A stretch of DNA of 52,304 nt from Planctomycetota bacterium (GCA_026692865.1 JAPLNI010000034.1:1-52304); one strand, 5' to 3'; shown: positions 36,296 to 45,859, counted from the stretch's first letter. Program-made: numbers and translations. The notes: generated from the letters alone by a model not told the origin.

Positions 36296-38344
36296 TTAAA
36301 AGAGCGGAAGAGCAATTACCACAGTAAAATCTGACGAGTATTCTTCTCCGCCTTGTTGGGATGGTCGTGCGGTACCCAGCAGCATGTATTGGCCACCTAA
36401 TTGGCCCGACGTGAGGATCGATTTCGGCACAAGAATGCGAGTGGCATTCCAAAGTTTTTTACTTTTTTCATTAGGCAACCACTGTGTAGCCCCTTCCAAC
36501 TCCACCACACTACCGAGCGCGATGAAGCTGAATCCGCTTTGACTCGCTTCATCAGACAACGCGCTACCTGCGGAAGAAGTCTTCGCAGTTACCAACGTCT
36601 TCACAAGATCACTATTTTTTGCGATCGGTGCGATAGCTTTGACTGCTGCTTGTTGCCAAGTTTTAAAGGATGGCGAGTTTTCAAAATGTAACTTCACGAG
36701 ATCACTCGCAATAGCGTTTAACGCTTGTTTGACCTTGCGATCATGGCCCTCTGCCTTGGTGTCGGATGCTAAGTATGCCTTCAACATTGCGATCGATTCA
36801 GCGGGGTTACTCTGCTCGATTGAATCCCATAGCTCGCTCTCGATACCTGGAGGATTAAGCTTCGCTGCCGACTCTCCCTTCTCAATCTTCGGCGCAGCTT
36901 TAGGATTCGCTGCATCAGGAACAACTAACGCATCGTTAAGGGCTGGAACATTCGAAACCGTTTTTTCAGCCGACGACGGAGAAGCCTTTACAGGGCTAGA
37001 TACAGGATCCAAAGGTGCAACCGACACACCTTCGAGCGACTTTACTTGTGTTTCAGGAGCAATATTTTCGTCTGGTATTCCAGTTGGCATTTCTGACGGA
37101 CCTGCAACATCATTTGCAAGTCTTGGTTCGACCATTTTGCCTAACGCGGGTTCGGCTGCTGCGGGCTCTGCGGCAACAGTTTCGCTAATAAGCGGCTCAC
37201 TCGAGTTTGGTTTGGACGCTTGTGGTTCCACAGCTTCCGATTCAGCATCAACCTTGCCTGCAACATCGTGATTAGAATTCATCTGCACACTTGGTAGCGA
37301 CGGAGTCCTGCCATCTAGCCGTGCATCCGATTTGGCTATTCGAGCTCTCATCCCCGATGCATCAGAAAACTCAGGGGGAACGATCCAAGGAACAAATTGA
37401 GCGACCGCCGGTCCTGCCTTGAGCGGATCTTTCCCTAATACATACCACATCAACAGGATCGCAATCGGCACGGCAGCGACTCCGCCACCAACTACCGATC
37501 CAATCATCTTCAGGGGTGACTCCTGCGGCCTCTTTTTAGGAGCCTTCCCAATCGATCCGAATGGATCATTAATTCGCTTTGTGGAAGTGGCTGCTGAAGA
37601 CGAGGGCAGTGGAGCCAACGTCAGAGGAGAATCGTCCAACTGAGGGCTCTTAACAAGCGAATCCTCCTGGAACATAACGTCAAGCTCATCTGGAATCGTT
37701 TCTTCAATCAAAACGCTTCCATCGTCGATAATCAATACGTCATCTTCAGAATAGTCAATCCCATCCTTCGATTCTTGCTCGGCCGAATCGAGGCTACTTG
37801 ATTCAAGAGCGATTGATCCGTCCACAAACGTTTCGTCATCGGACGGTTGGCTTAAAAAGCCAAATTCGCTTGCTGCAAATTCGCTTTCGCCGTTGTCTGT
37901 CATGACTTCTGTAGAAGCCTCCTGTCCATCTAAGCTAGATGGTTGTGTTTCCCATTCATTGGATGGAGGGACTTCAATAGCAATAGTCCCAACACTTTCT
38001 TCAGGTTGCGACTCGGTCGAAAGAGCCTCTTCAAAGATGAGCCCAGAGGTCGCAAAGCCATGATCTTCGTCGATGGCTGAGAAGGTGTCTTCAGCAACCA
38101 CTCCGTCCAAATTATCTTCGCTAGACTTCACCAAGCCAACATCGGCTGCCGCGAGCACAACGTCGTCTATCGAATTACTGTCCGCGATACTCCAATAAGC
38201 TGCTTGTGAATCGATGTCGATAAATAAACTATCGGCAGCAAGATGAAACCCACAACCAGGACATTTTAGAGTCACTCCTGGAGATATCGAAGCAGGTGGC
38301 AAAAAGAACTGATCACACTTGGGGCAGGGCAAAATAGTTTTCAT
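36296..38344 (-). CDS. Zinc-ribbon, acidic-linker, single-membrane-helix protein
   Basis: In this 682-residue protein the N-terminus TILPCPKCDQFFLPPASISP followed by KCPGCGF gives two C-P-x-C pairs, an MJ0042-like zinc ribbon. Residues 45-260 are highly acidic and low complexity (many D, E and S). A membrane helix lies at about residues 286-306 (SVVGGGVAAVPIAILLMWYV). A Pro/Ala/Glu-rich linker follows, then a C-terminal globular domain from about residue 500 (WDSIEQSNPAESIAMLKAYL, EYSSDFTVVIALPLF at the end). This layout recurs in planctomycetes; the function is unknown. It converges on the SMUG1 gene and diverges from the aminotransferase gene. Confidence 0.82.
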   Translation of the reverse strand: MKTILPCPKCDQFFLPPASISPGVTLKCPGCGFHLAADSLFIDIDSQAAYWSIADSNSIDDVVLAAADVGLVKSSEDNLDGVVAEDTFSAIDEDHGFATSGLIFEEALSTESQPEESVGTIAIEVPPSNEWETQPSSLDGQEASTEVMTDNGESEFAASEFGFLSQPSDDETFVDGSIALESSSLDSAEQESKDGIDYSEDDVLIIDDGSVLIEETIPDELDVMFQEDSLVKSPQLDDSPLTLAPLPSSSAATSTKRINDPFGSIGKAPKKRPQESPLKMIGSVVGGGVAAVPIAILLMWYVLGKDPLKAGPAVAQFVPWIVPPEFSDASGMRARIAKSDARLDGRTPSLPSVQMNSNHDVAGKVDAESEAVEPQASKPNSSEPLISETVAAEPAAAEPALGKMVEPRLANDVAGPSEMPTGIPDENIAPETQVKSLEGVSVAPLDPVSSPVKASPSSAEKTVSNVPALNDALVVPDAANPKAAPKIEKGESAAKLNPPGIESELWDSIEQSNPAESIAMLKAYLASDTKAEGHDRKVKQALNAIASDLVKLHFENSPSFKTWQQAAVKAIAPIAKNSDLVKTLVTAKTSSAGSALSDEASQSGFSFIALGSVVELEGATQWLPNEKSKKLWNATRILVPKSILTSGQLGGQYMLLGTARPSQQGGEEYSSDFTVVIALPLF

Positions 38345-38999
38345 GGCATTACCGACTTCAACGCAAATGCAACGATCGCGAGGCTGGAAGGTGGAAGATG
38401 GGTATTAGGCAAAAAGGTTCTACGCGGTTAGTCAGTGTTCAATATCTGGTTCAATGTCTAGGTGAATTCGCGGGCGGGTTAACTCGTTAGCGAACGACTA
38501 GGCAAACGCGAACGGACATTCACTCACCAATTGAAGTCTACCTTAACATTCAACGCCGAAGATTTCCCTCCTCGACGATGAACTACCCCCAAGAGTATAT
38601 TCAAGCACCTGGGAAGATCCTACGGCTTGCGTATCGCCCATGGTTAAATTTCAGCTTCCAGTAAATGAAATCGTCGGCTGCAGCCGGTTCGGTGGCCGGT
38701 TGGCTTGTTTTGCCCTCGAACTAGAGATTATAAACCCACAGGAATCTCCTGCCCGCACTGGCTAAAAGGAGTAATTTTTAAACTCATCGCTCTGAGAATC
38801 ATTGGAGATTTTCGAACGAAAACTCGCGATGTTAACGATTTTTGCTTTTTTCAATCTAAATTTTGGTGTAGCCAAATTCGTGATAATTTGGGTTTTGAAG
38901 AAAACTTACAGGAACACAGTCGGCTTCAGATGTCTTACAACATCTGTGACGTGTACAAACGCTCTAGAGCACTCCCAGCCGGTTTGGTAAAATGTGCGT
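38345..38999. other. Divergent intergenic region with a degenerate palindromic repeat
   Basis: About 650 bases lie without a gene. At 38866-38955 there is a worn copy of the nested palindrome: GTGTAGCCAAATTCGTGATAATTTGG on the left, and CTTCAGATGTCTTACAACAT...GACGTG on the right, which equals the right arm of the 36169 copy with a few changes. Other short frames here have no support. Confidence 0.5.
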
Positions 39000-40382
39000 A
39001 TGAATCAAACATTTGCTGAAAAACTACGGGCCGACACACGGATTACCCGAGCCAAAGAACTTCTCGAGTCGGCTGCTGCTGAGTATCGCGATCAAATTTG
39101 CGAGATCCGACCTCCTAACCCACATCTCGTCGCCGAGTACAAATCGATGCTAGAACGGCTAGCGGTAGCCCGTGGAGGAGCACCTTACTTCCCTTTTATA
39201 GGAAGCGGGCTTGGAAACGGGCCGTTTGTGGAACTGGCAGACGGTAGTGTGAAACTCGATTTTATTGTCGGGATCGGTGTACACGGTATGGGTCACAGCC
39301 ATCCGGCAATGTTGGCTTCCACTGTGGATGCCGCCATGGAAGACACGATCATGCAGGGGAACCTTCAGCAAAATGCCCCGTCGCTTACGATGGCAGAACG
39401 GCTTATCGAACTTGGAAATCGCCAAGGAGCCGAACTGGCTCACTGCCTGCTTAGCACCAGCGGCGCTATGGCCAACGAGAACTCGCTAAAAATAGCGTTT
39501 CACAATCGCTTCCCTGCTTCCAGGGTCATTTGCATCGATAATTGTTTTGCAGGTCGCTCACTCGCGTTAGCACAACTGACCGATCGCCCCGCGTATCGCG
39601 CCGGGCTACCAAAGACGCTGGATGTCGATTTCATTCCAATGTTTCACCCAGCAGATCCCAAAGGGACAACAGCCGGAGCGTTGAGCACTTTAAAGAAGCT
39701 GCTTGAAAGACACCCCGGCGAGTACGCATGTTTGTGGCTGGAATTAGTTGCCGGAGAGGGCGGATACTACCCAGGCACGCCCGAATACTTTGAAGGCCTC
39801 TGTAAGATCTGTCACGAACATAAAGTGCTGATCATATTTGACGAAGTTCAAACCTTTACCCGACTCAGCCAACCCTACGCGTTCCAACACTTCGGTCTCG
39901 ATAAGTACGCAGACATTGTCACCATCGGAAAAATCACGCAAGTTTGTGCAACGCTTTATCGCGAAGAACTTAAGCCCAAAGGCCCCGTTCTCTCGCAAAC
40001 CTTTACCGGAGCGACCGCTTCAATTCTTGCGGGGCTTGCTGTTCTAAACGAACTCGAATCCAAAAACTGCTTTGGTAGCAATGGATGGAATATGGAGCGA
40101 GCAAGCTTCTTCAAAAGCCGAATGGAAAAACTGGCTCAGCAATACCCCACAAAGATTTCCGGACCCTACGGCGAAGGAATGATGATGGCCTTTCAAGCTG
40201 GCTCTGGTGACGGCGAACATGCGAAAAAAGCAATCTTCGACCTTTACGAAGCTGGCCTGATGGGGTTTGTCGCAGGTAGCAACCCAACCCGAATCCGCTT
40301 CTTGCCATCACCCGCCGTTGTCACCAAAGAGCATCTATCGCTTGCCTGCGACATCATCGAAGAAGTCCTTTGCAAACGATAA
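39000..40382 (+). CDS. Class III (acetylornithine/lysine-type) aminotransferase
   Basis: This PLP-dependent enzyme has 460 residues. Conserved parts are FIVGIGVHGMGHSHPAMLAS, LLSTSGAMANENSLKIAFHN (phosphate-binding S-G-A-x-A-N), CIDNCFAGRSLALAQLTDRP, CLWLELVAGEGGYYPGTPEY, VLIIFDEVQTFTRLSQ (PLP Asp in F-D-E-V-Q) and DIVTIGKI (Schiff-base Lys). The C-terminal Arg region is NPTRIRFLPSP. ATG at 39000 is preferred over GTG at 38994. The G-N-L-Q-Q and E-L-V-A-G-E-G-G elements suggest acetylornithine/lysine/ornithine-type substrates, but specificity cannot be fixed. It is a single gene followed by a nested palindrome. Confidence 0.93.
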   Translation: MNQTFAEKLRADTRITRAKELLESAAAEYRDQICEIRPPNPHLVAEYKSMLERLAVARGGAPYFPFIGSGLGNGPFVELADGSVKLDFIVGIGVHGMGHSHPAMLASTVDAAMEDTIMQGNLQQNAPSLTMAERLIELGNRQGAELAHCLLSTSGAMANENSLKIAFHNRFPASRVICIDNCFAGRSLALAQLTDRPAYRAGLPKTLDVDFIPMFHPADPKGTTAGALSTLKKLLERHPGEYACLWLELVAGEGGYYPGTPEYFEGLCKICHEHKVLIIFDEVQTFTRLSQPYAFQHFGLDKYADIVTIGKITQVCATLYREELKPKGPVLSQTFTGATASILAGLAVLNELESKNCFGSNGWNMERASFFKSRMEKLAQQYPTKISGPYGEGMMMAFQAGSGDGEHAKKAIFDLYEAGLMGFVAGSNPTRIRFLPSPAVVTKEHLSLACDIIEEVLCKR

Positions 40383-40418
40383 CGCAGACTTCCGTCGCTT
40401 CGCAAAAAAAACGAAATC

Positions 40419-40502
40419 CGTAGCAGAAGTCGTAAGACTTATGAATTCACAAAAGCCCCAAAACGTTCCCATTGACTTCCGAATTCTTACGAATTCAGCT
40501 AC
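40419..40502. repeat. Nested palindromic repeat, copy 3
   Basis: The left arm CGTAGCAGAAGTCGTAAGACTT (40419-40440) and the right arm GACTTCCGAATTCTTACGAATTCAGCTAC (40474-40502) are inverted copies of the same 30-base unit as at 36169-36255. A GAATTC at 40443 is a remnant of an inner unit. It lies between the convergent aminotransferase and transaldolase genes. Confidence 0.75.
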
Positions 40503-40551
40503 TCAAATCTTTAGTTTGAAGAAAGCTATGTGGCTTTACGAAAGCCTCACG

Positions 40552-41604
40552 CTACTTCACCAACGAAGCTCGCTTTTCAGCGATCTTGCCAAGCAACTGC
40601 TTTTGTGGTGTCGCGAACTTCGATAACCCTTCGTCCATCAAAAACTCTTCCAGCTTTGCAACGCTTACTGCCGCATCCAGTTCGGCCAAGATCGCAGCCG
40701 ATGGCATCACATCTACTTGGCGAGTGAATGTTTCCGTACTTTTGGAGACAGCATCATTGGTTGCGGGCGGATTGGTTTGGATATCGCTCCCAGCCAACGC
40801 GGCAACATACTTCCAAGCAGGATCCGAAGGATTCTTTGTCCCAGTACTCGCGAAGATAATCTCTTGCTTGAGCGGTGTTTTGTTAGCTCCCCAAAATGCT
40901 TGGTTAGCCATCCACAGTCGCTTCGCATTCACAATTCCGTACAAGCCCTGTGCCTCTGAAGATAACTGAGGAGCAAACTTCGCGGTGAATTGATCGATGC
41001 GCGAAACAAAGATGCTGTAGACACTCTTGAATGTGTCGAGCGACTTACGACGTTTCGCACCGGCCCAAACATTGTCGCGAGCGATCCGATACTGCCGATC
41101 GGAAAAAATCAAAGTCACATTCAACGTGATTCCATCCGCAGAAAGCGTCTCAGCAGCCTCAAGTCCTGCCGGAGTCGCGGGGACTTTGATCATGCGATTA
41201 TCGTGCCCTGCCGACCACTTGCGACCAAGCTCGATATACTGCTCGACACGATCATTGTGTGGCAAATTCCGCTCGGTATCCTCAAGCAGCGGATCCAATT
41301 CAAAACTCACCCACCCATCATCGCCCCCCGACTTTTTCCAAGTTGCGTGAAACGCATTTTGGGCGTCCTGAACAATCTGGTCCGTAACGGCCCAAGCGAC
41401 CGTTGAATCGTCAAGTCCTTGGTCCATCAGCTTGACAATCGCGTCGTCAAAACGGCCAGTATCGAGAAGTCCCGCTACGATGATCGGATTGCTAGTCGCC
41501 CCAACTGCCCCCCATTCAATGTTCTGTGCAACTAAAACAGGATCAATCGAGTCCAAATAGAGCTTGGTACCTGTAGCAATAAGCGACTGTAGCGGTGCGT
41601 TCAT
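40552..41604 (-). CDS. tal: Transaldolase
   Basis: This non-oxidative pentose-phosphate enzyme has 350 residues. [13 protein letters not shown] is the conserved N-terminal loop. [20 protein letters not shown] carries the Schiff-base Lys. [15 protein letters not shown] and [13 protein letters not shown] are core strands, [20 protein letters not shown] follows, and NPPATNDAV is the phosphate-site end. It is a long TalA/TalB-like form of the kind found in actinobacteria and cyanobacteria, starting at [15 protein letters not shown]. The gene stands alone, convergent to the aminotransferase gene and codirectional with the photolyase gene. Confidence 0.95.
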   Translation of the reverse strand: MNAPLQSLIATGTKLYLDSIDPVLVAQNIEWGAVGATSNPIIVAGLLDTGRFDDAIVKLMDQGLDDSTVAWAVTDQIVQDAQNAFHATWKKSGGDDGWVSFELDPLLEDTERNLPHNDRVEQYIELGRKWSAGHDNRMIKVPATPAGLEAAETLSADGITLNVTLIFSDRQYRIARDNVWAGAKRRKSLDTFKSVYSIFVSRIDQFTAKFAPQLSSEAQGLYGIVNAKRLWMANQAFWGANKTPLKQEIIFASTGTKNPSDPAWKYVAALAGSDIQTNPPATNDAVSKSTETFTRQVDVMPSAAILAELDAAVSVAKLEEFLMDEGLSKFATPQKQLLGKIAEKRASLVK

Positions 41605-41776
41605 TTCAGCGATCTCATTTCAGGGAGTTTTCAAAGCTAACTTCATCAGCATCTTAGCAACTCTCGTCCACCATGTGCCGCACCACGCCATGATTTTTTG
41701 GTTTGCCCATCTCCGAATCCTCCAGCTGCGATACATGCAAACTCTTTACACAATCATTAGGAAACGAGTTTTTCTT

Positions 41777-43243
41777 TCATGAATAATTTTTTATGTATTG
41801 CTTGACGTGAAACTTGCTTCGCGTCGAATCGCTCGTCATGTATCGAATCTTACCGTAGATCGGTCTCTCGGGTCCCCACGCTCGGTCGTATCGTCCAAGC
41901 ACCCAAAAGATACCACTGTACGAATTCGGATCGCGACCATCGAGCGCATACTTATTGTTCAAATGAATCATGACTTTCAAAGCTTCCTGTGGCGAAGCAG
42001 TCCAATGCAATATCTTCTTCCCCCACAGCATTCGTAAGTAGTTGTGAATGCGTCCCTCACGAACAAGCTGCCGTTGAGCCGCATTCCACAACTCATCATG
42101 CGTCTCCGCTTGCTCGAATTGCTCTTGCGTGTAGACAAACTCACGAGGGTCCTTCGCGTGCTCTTCCAAAGTCGTCTGAGCCCATCCCGGTAGCGATTCA
42201 TACCGATCGAAGTTCTTCTCATGGGAACACATGTTGAACCCAATCTCACGCCAAGTGAGCAACTGATCTACGAAAGCCTCGACGTTCTCGCCCATATTCC
42301 AATAACCATTCATCTTTCCGTTGGGCTTCGATAGACGGCTTGAATCCCATCCGATTTTGTCGGTTAATTTCTGAAAGATCTCATGAGCACTCATGGCTCC
42401 GAAGTGAAGATACGGTGACAACCAACTCGATCCGGCTTGCTCGGGTTCATTGCGAGCCTCTGAATAATCGCCAAGTCTCTTGGTAAGAAATCGTTCAAGG
42501 ACTTTTCCGGCTTCAACCTCGCCGCCTCGCTCACCAGTTGGCTTCACCGAATGATCGATGGGCAATGTTGACATGTCGAGTTTGGATAGCTTCGTACTAT
42601 CAGAACCATCACAAAGAGTTGGCCAAGTTTCAAGAACTTTCGACGGCAACGACTTGAGTTTCTTAACTTTCAATCTCTTCAGCGGTTCTTCCTCAGGAAA
42701 CTCTGTCAAGTGCGAAGGAATCTCCTTCTGCATGAAACGGCGATAGGAATGAGCGACAGTAAATGTCCGGTCAGTCGCTCGCATGGGCATCAACCCATTG
42801 CTATCGACCAACTCAATCGCCGTTACCCACTTCCTTGCGATGCGTTCGTACATCGCCGGATGAAAGAAGCAAGGATAGTCGTCGCTCACAATTAGACACG
42901 AATTCTGACCAAGCGTTCGAACCAAATCAGAGCCCTCACCTGAAGCTTGCTCAACGTAAGCCAGATAAGTCGCATTTGTTTTCGAAACAGCCTTCGCGTT
43001 ATCGATCATGCCATCGACAATGAACCGGTGAAACCGATCACAAGCCCACCGATAGTTGGTGCGAACGGCTTCCAGGATCACTAATGGCTTGCCTAACTCC
43101 TCGGACCAATCGACCGCTCGTTGCAATCCAAAATTGAATCGAGTTCGACGAAAGGCGGTCATCCAGTACAAAACGAAATCGCTGCCTGGTCTAACAGTTT
43201 GATGATTCAGCGAACGGACTCGAACGGGCGGCACCGATTGCAC
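41777..43243 (-). CDS. phr: Class II CPD photolyase
   Basis: This light-driven FAD enzyme repairs cyclobutane pyrimidine dimers. It has 488 residues from GTG at 43243, chosen because GGAG lies ten bases upstream and VPPVRVRSLN is the normal family start; a longer frame runs up to 43330. Class II features are VLYWMTAFRRTRFNFGLQRA (N-terminal alpha/beta domain), SSWLSPYLHFGAMSAHEIFQ, FVDQLLTWREIGFNMC, and the C-terminal flavin part IHNYLRMLWGKKILHW, LNNKYALDGRDPNSYSGIFW and RYDRAWGPERPIYGKIRYM. It diverges from the prepilin-peptidase-like gene. Confidence 0.95.
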   Translation of the reverse strand: MQSVPPVRVRSLNHQTVRPGSDFVLYWMTAFRRTRFNFGLQRAVDWSEELGKPLVILEAVRTNYRWACDRFHRFIVDGMIDNAKAVSKTNATYLAYVEQASGEGSDLVRTLGQNSCLIVSDDYPCFFHPAMYERIARKWVTAIELVDSNGLMPMRATDRTFTVAHSYRRFMQKEIPSHLTEFPEEEPLKRLKVKKLKSLPSKVLETWPTLCDGSDSTKLSKLDMSTLPIDHSVKPTGERGGEVEAGKVLERFLTKRLGDYSEARNEPEQAGSSWLSPYLHFGAMSAHEIFQKLTDKIGWDSSRLSKPNGKMNGYWNMGENVEAFVDQLLTWREIGFNMCSHEKNFDRYESLPGWAQTTLEEHAKDPREFVYTQEQFEQAETHDELWNAAQRQLVREGRIHNYLRMLWGKKILHWTASPQEALKVMIHLNNKYALDGRDPNSYSGIFWVLGRYDRAWGPERPIYGKIRYMTSDSTRSKFHVKQYIKNYS

Positions 43244-43349
43244 AGCAAGCGAACTCCAGGGGCGATACGAATTGAGTATGATATGGCCAGCGGCACCCGA
43301 TGAGCGACTGATCGTCGCCCCTTGGACCACCTGAAACGTACTTTAGCAG

Positions 43350-44717
43350 ATGATCAAGCTTTCCATGCCCGAGCAATTCACGAATGAAATCCCAGACAAA
43401 GGCATGCAAGAAAACCCACCCGAAAATCCATTCGAAAATCCATTCGAAAATCCATCGGAGAACGATTCCACAGCTTGCGAAACATCTCTTTCGACCTTGC
43501 CATCCACCGCAGCGGGAACACACAACCGCTCTAAAAAGCGGCGATTTCTCTCGAAAACGATGCTCTTCCGTCGCATTCGATGGTGGGCTTGGGTCTATCT
43601 TTGGGTCGGCATTGGGCTGATCACACTTAGCGGCTTTATGGTCGGTGGAAGCTCTGTCGCCTACTTGCGTGATGGAAGAGGATTTTCTTCGTCGATTGAT
43701 GTCAATGACTTTTTGATTTGCCGCGGCTTCGAATGGCTGCTTGGAATGTGGGTGTTCATTGTCGGTTGCTGCATCGCCAGCTTCTTAAACGTCGTCGCCT
43801 ATCGATTGCCAGCGGGCCTACCAGTCACGGGACATTCGTTTTGCCCTTACTGTCGAGTACCAATTGAAAAGCGTGACAACTTTCCTGTGCTAGGCTGGAT
43901 TCATTTACAGGGCCGCTGTCGTTCGTGTCACATTCGTATTTCACCGCGTTACCCGATATTCGAAGCTATTGGTGGCTTGCTATTGCTCTCGATATTTGTC
44001 TCAACCATCCTCAGTCACGGAGCCAACCTTCCTTCGGTGCATCAACAGGTTATGCCATATGGGCTACCGGTAAACCTGCGACTCATGGAATCGATCGTCT
44101 TTGCGTTTGCGTTTTTGCATGGCTGGTTGCTTCTCATTCTTTTTACAGCCGCTTTAACACACTTCGCGAGTGGAACACTTCCAATCTGGGTTTGGTTTTT
44201 GGGAGTCACAGTCGCATTGATTGCCATCGCAATTTCGCCCGAGCTTGTTGTATTGCCAATCACCCGACCAACCGAATCAACTTCCACTTACCATAGCCAG
44301 ATCGACAACGACGGGCACCGATTGATCTCCCACCAGATAGCAGCGGCCACCGTCGCAATTGGAATGATCGTGAGCGTCACTCTGGGTTATGCAACACGTT
44401 TGCTACCTCGTGATTTCTTAAACAACAATTCGCAGCCGGCGGCCGTCAGCATGTGGCTCGGCTCGTGCCTCATCATTGGAACCGTTCTGGGTTATCAAGC
44501 GGCAATCGGTATCCTCGTGATGAATGGCATTCTCATATTTGCGATCCTTGCTCTAAACTCGTCCGCAAATGTGTTCCAGTTTTCAGATCAACCTCTAAAA
44601 ACGTTCGTTGCATACGGCCCACTCGCCACCCTCTGGGTCAGCACCGCGATTTGGCTCGCAAGTTGGCGACCCATTCATTCTGCGCTCGGGATTTTTTTGC
44701 GCACGGTGATTTTTTAG
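43350..44717 (+). CDS. Prepilin-peptidase-like membrane protein lacking catalytic aspartates
   Basis: This 455-residue protein has an N-terminal tail with a tandem Asn-Pro-Phe-Glu repeat (ENPFENPFENPSEN) encoded by a DNA direct repeat. A membrane helix follows, then a complete A24-associated N-terminal domain: GCCIASFLNVVAYRLPAGLP, the zinc-binding Cys pairs CPYC and CRSC, NFPVLGWIHLQGRCRSC and ISPRYPIFEAIGGLLLL. The following six or so membrane segments align with the peptidase domain, but the first Asp region reads ALTHFASGTLP (normally A-L-T-F-I-D-F-D-x-x-L-L-P-D) and no G-x-G-D motif occurs before AVSMWLGSCLIIGTVLGYQ. It is therefore likely inactive as a prepilin peptidase or methylase. 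Confidence 0.85.
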   Translation: MIKLSMPEQFTNEIPDKGMQENPPENPFENPFENPSENDSTACETSLSTLPSTAAGTHNRSKKRRFLSKTMLFRRIRWWAWVYLWVGIGLITLSGFMVGGSSVAYLRDGRGFSSSIDVNDFLICRGFEWLLGMWVFIVGCCIASFLNVVAYRLPAGLPVTGHSFCPYCRVPIEKRDNFPVLGWIHLQGRCRSCHIRISPRYPIFEAIGGLLLLSIFVSTILSHGANLPSVHQQVMPYGLPVNLRLMESIVFAFAFLHGWLLLILFTAALTHFASGTLPIWVWFLGVTVALIAIAISPELVVLPITRPTESTSTYHSQIDNDGHRLISHQIAAATVAIGMIVSVTLGYATRLLPRDFLNNNSQPAAVSMWLGSCLIIGTVLGYQAAIGILVMNGILIFAILALNSSANVFQFSDQPLKTFVAYGPLATLWVSTAIWLASWRPIHSALGIFLRTVIF

Positions 44718-45145
44718 GAACCGCACCGAGGCAATTTCCAAATAGATCCGAACCGCAAGCTTCTTAGTTGTCGCATTTTCGTTTATGGCCAACGGCCTTT
44801 CCCAACCTAGCCAGGGGCAACGCATGAGCTGATGAAAATTTGAAAAAATAGCGATGATCCAACAACGAATTTCCGGCTCCCCTCTCCCCTGTACTCAGGG
44901 GAGAGGGGGTCGGAGGTGAGGGGCTGTCTGCGCTGGAAATTCGCTCGAGATTCATCCCCCTCATCCCCAACCCTTCTCCCCCGGAGTACCGTGGGAGAAG
45001 GGGGCAGGTCCGTATCAAGATAATTGATCGCAAAGCATGCGAATTTACGCGAATAAGTTCAAAAGGCATTTTGTCGCCATGACAAATTCGACTTATAGCT
45101 GTCCACAAAACTATCGGCGCCCATTCGCGTCATTAGCGGACAATG
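44718..45145. repeat. Gene-free stretch with a CCCCTCTCCCC palindromic pair
   Basis: At 44880-44912 CTCCCCTCTCCCC is followed by CAGGGGAGAGGGGG, a hairpin; GGAGGTGAGGGG comes next. At 44965-45005 CCCTTCTCCCCC...GGGAGAAGGGGG forms a second hairpin, and CCCCCTCATCCCC lies between. This is a well-known type of short dispersed palindromic element in bacterial genomes. The remaining sequence has no gene. Confidence 0.7.
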
Positions 45146-45361
45146 TCATTTACTATCGGCTGGTGGTAGTTCTTCTGCCAGATCTTCTTGAGGTTTAACT
45201 ACTGGTTCTGAAATAACTAACTCTCTCAATTTCTGAAATTCCCCAAGTTGGGTTGCTTCGAAATCCTCCATCCATTTCACAGATATCAATGCTACTTCTC
45301 TTCGTTCGGTAAGGGACTGGATTTGGTATTGGACAACCTGACGGATATCTGGAAAACTCAT
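45146..45361 (-). CDS. Small hypothetical protein
   Basis: A possible 71-residue acidic protein: MSFPDIRQVVQYQIQSLTER, then REVALISVKWMEDFEATQLG and EFQKLREL, ending in a Glu-rich tail (EDLAEELPPAD). A weak ATAGG lies seven bases upstream of ATG. The composition looks protein-like, but there is no domain and no partner gene, so it may be spurious. The following 45362-45785 (about 420 bases) holds no gene I can support. Confidence 0.4.
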   Translation of the reverse strand: MSFPDIRQVVQYQIQSLTERREVALISVKWMEDFEATQLGEFQKLRELVISEPVVKPQEDLAEELPPADSK

Positions 45362-45785
45362 GCGGAAACCTATCAGGCAAAGTCAGCTTCACCATTAAAA
45401 CGCAACTCGGACGTAAACCTTACACAAAACAGAAGAGAAAAAATCCCCTTCAAAGTGACTACTGAAAACGGTGCCGATCGCCATCGCTGCATTAACCACG
45501 CTAGAATAGCCCTTTTCATCTGGGCCATGTACGCACGCCAGCTCATTACAAAAGCCAATATAACGCTGGCTTTACGAGATCAGCTAGGAAGGTAGAATCA
45601 ATGGATCGAGAAGTCAGCAAACGGCATTGCTTTCGCAGAACTGACGTTTTCCGGCAAAACAACCTTGTTTACGCCGTTAGAAACTCGATCCTCGTAGCCG
45701 AAAAGTTCACTTCGCAAACAACTAAATCAAATTACATTTTCAAATCCCGCTTAAATGGCATCCTCCCAAACGAAGATGCACTTTT

Positions 45786-45859
45786 GGCCTCATAGCTCAG
45801 TTGGATAGAGCAACGGATTTCTAATCCGTAGGTCGTAGGTTCGAGTCCTACTGGGGCTG
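45786..45859 (+). tRNA. tRNA-Arg (anticodon TCT)
   Basis: The cloverleaf is readable. Acceptor 5' GGCCTCA (45786-45792) pairs with TGGGGCT (45852-45858), with a G-T at the first pair. D-stem GCTC/GAGC has the loop AGTTGGATA. Anticodon stem ACGGA/TCCGT has the loop TTTCTAA, giving anticodon TCT (Arg, codon AGA). The T-arm is GTAGG TTCGAGT CCTAC and the discriminator base is G. No CCA is encoded. This tRNA is the integration target of the element that follows. Confidence 0.94.
45786..45859. other. attL: integration site within tRNA-Arg
   Basis: The tRNA gene lies directly against an integrase gene whose reading frame crosses all but six bases of it. This is the standard arrangement at one end of a tRNA-targeted element. 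The core of the att site is expected in the 3' half of the tRNA (anticodon to T-arm). No second copy of the tRNA 3' end was found up to 52304, so the other end lies outside the window. Confidence 0.75.

Noticed and set aside
36639-37271. Plus-strand frame of 210 codons inside the zinc-ribbon membrane protein gene
   Set aside because: It is a shadow of the low-complexity Ala/Pro/Glu/Ser linker on the other strand.
44880-45005. Possible CRISPR array
   Set aside because: The repeats are inverted hairpins rather than regularly spaced direct repeats, and no cas gene is present. No other regularly spaced direct repeats were seen in the window.
45373-45795. Short frames before the tRNA on both strands
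   Set aside because: No ribosome site or domain; one of them runs into the tRNA gene.
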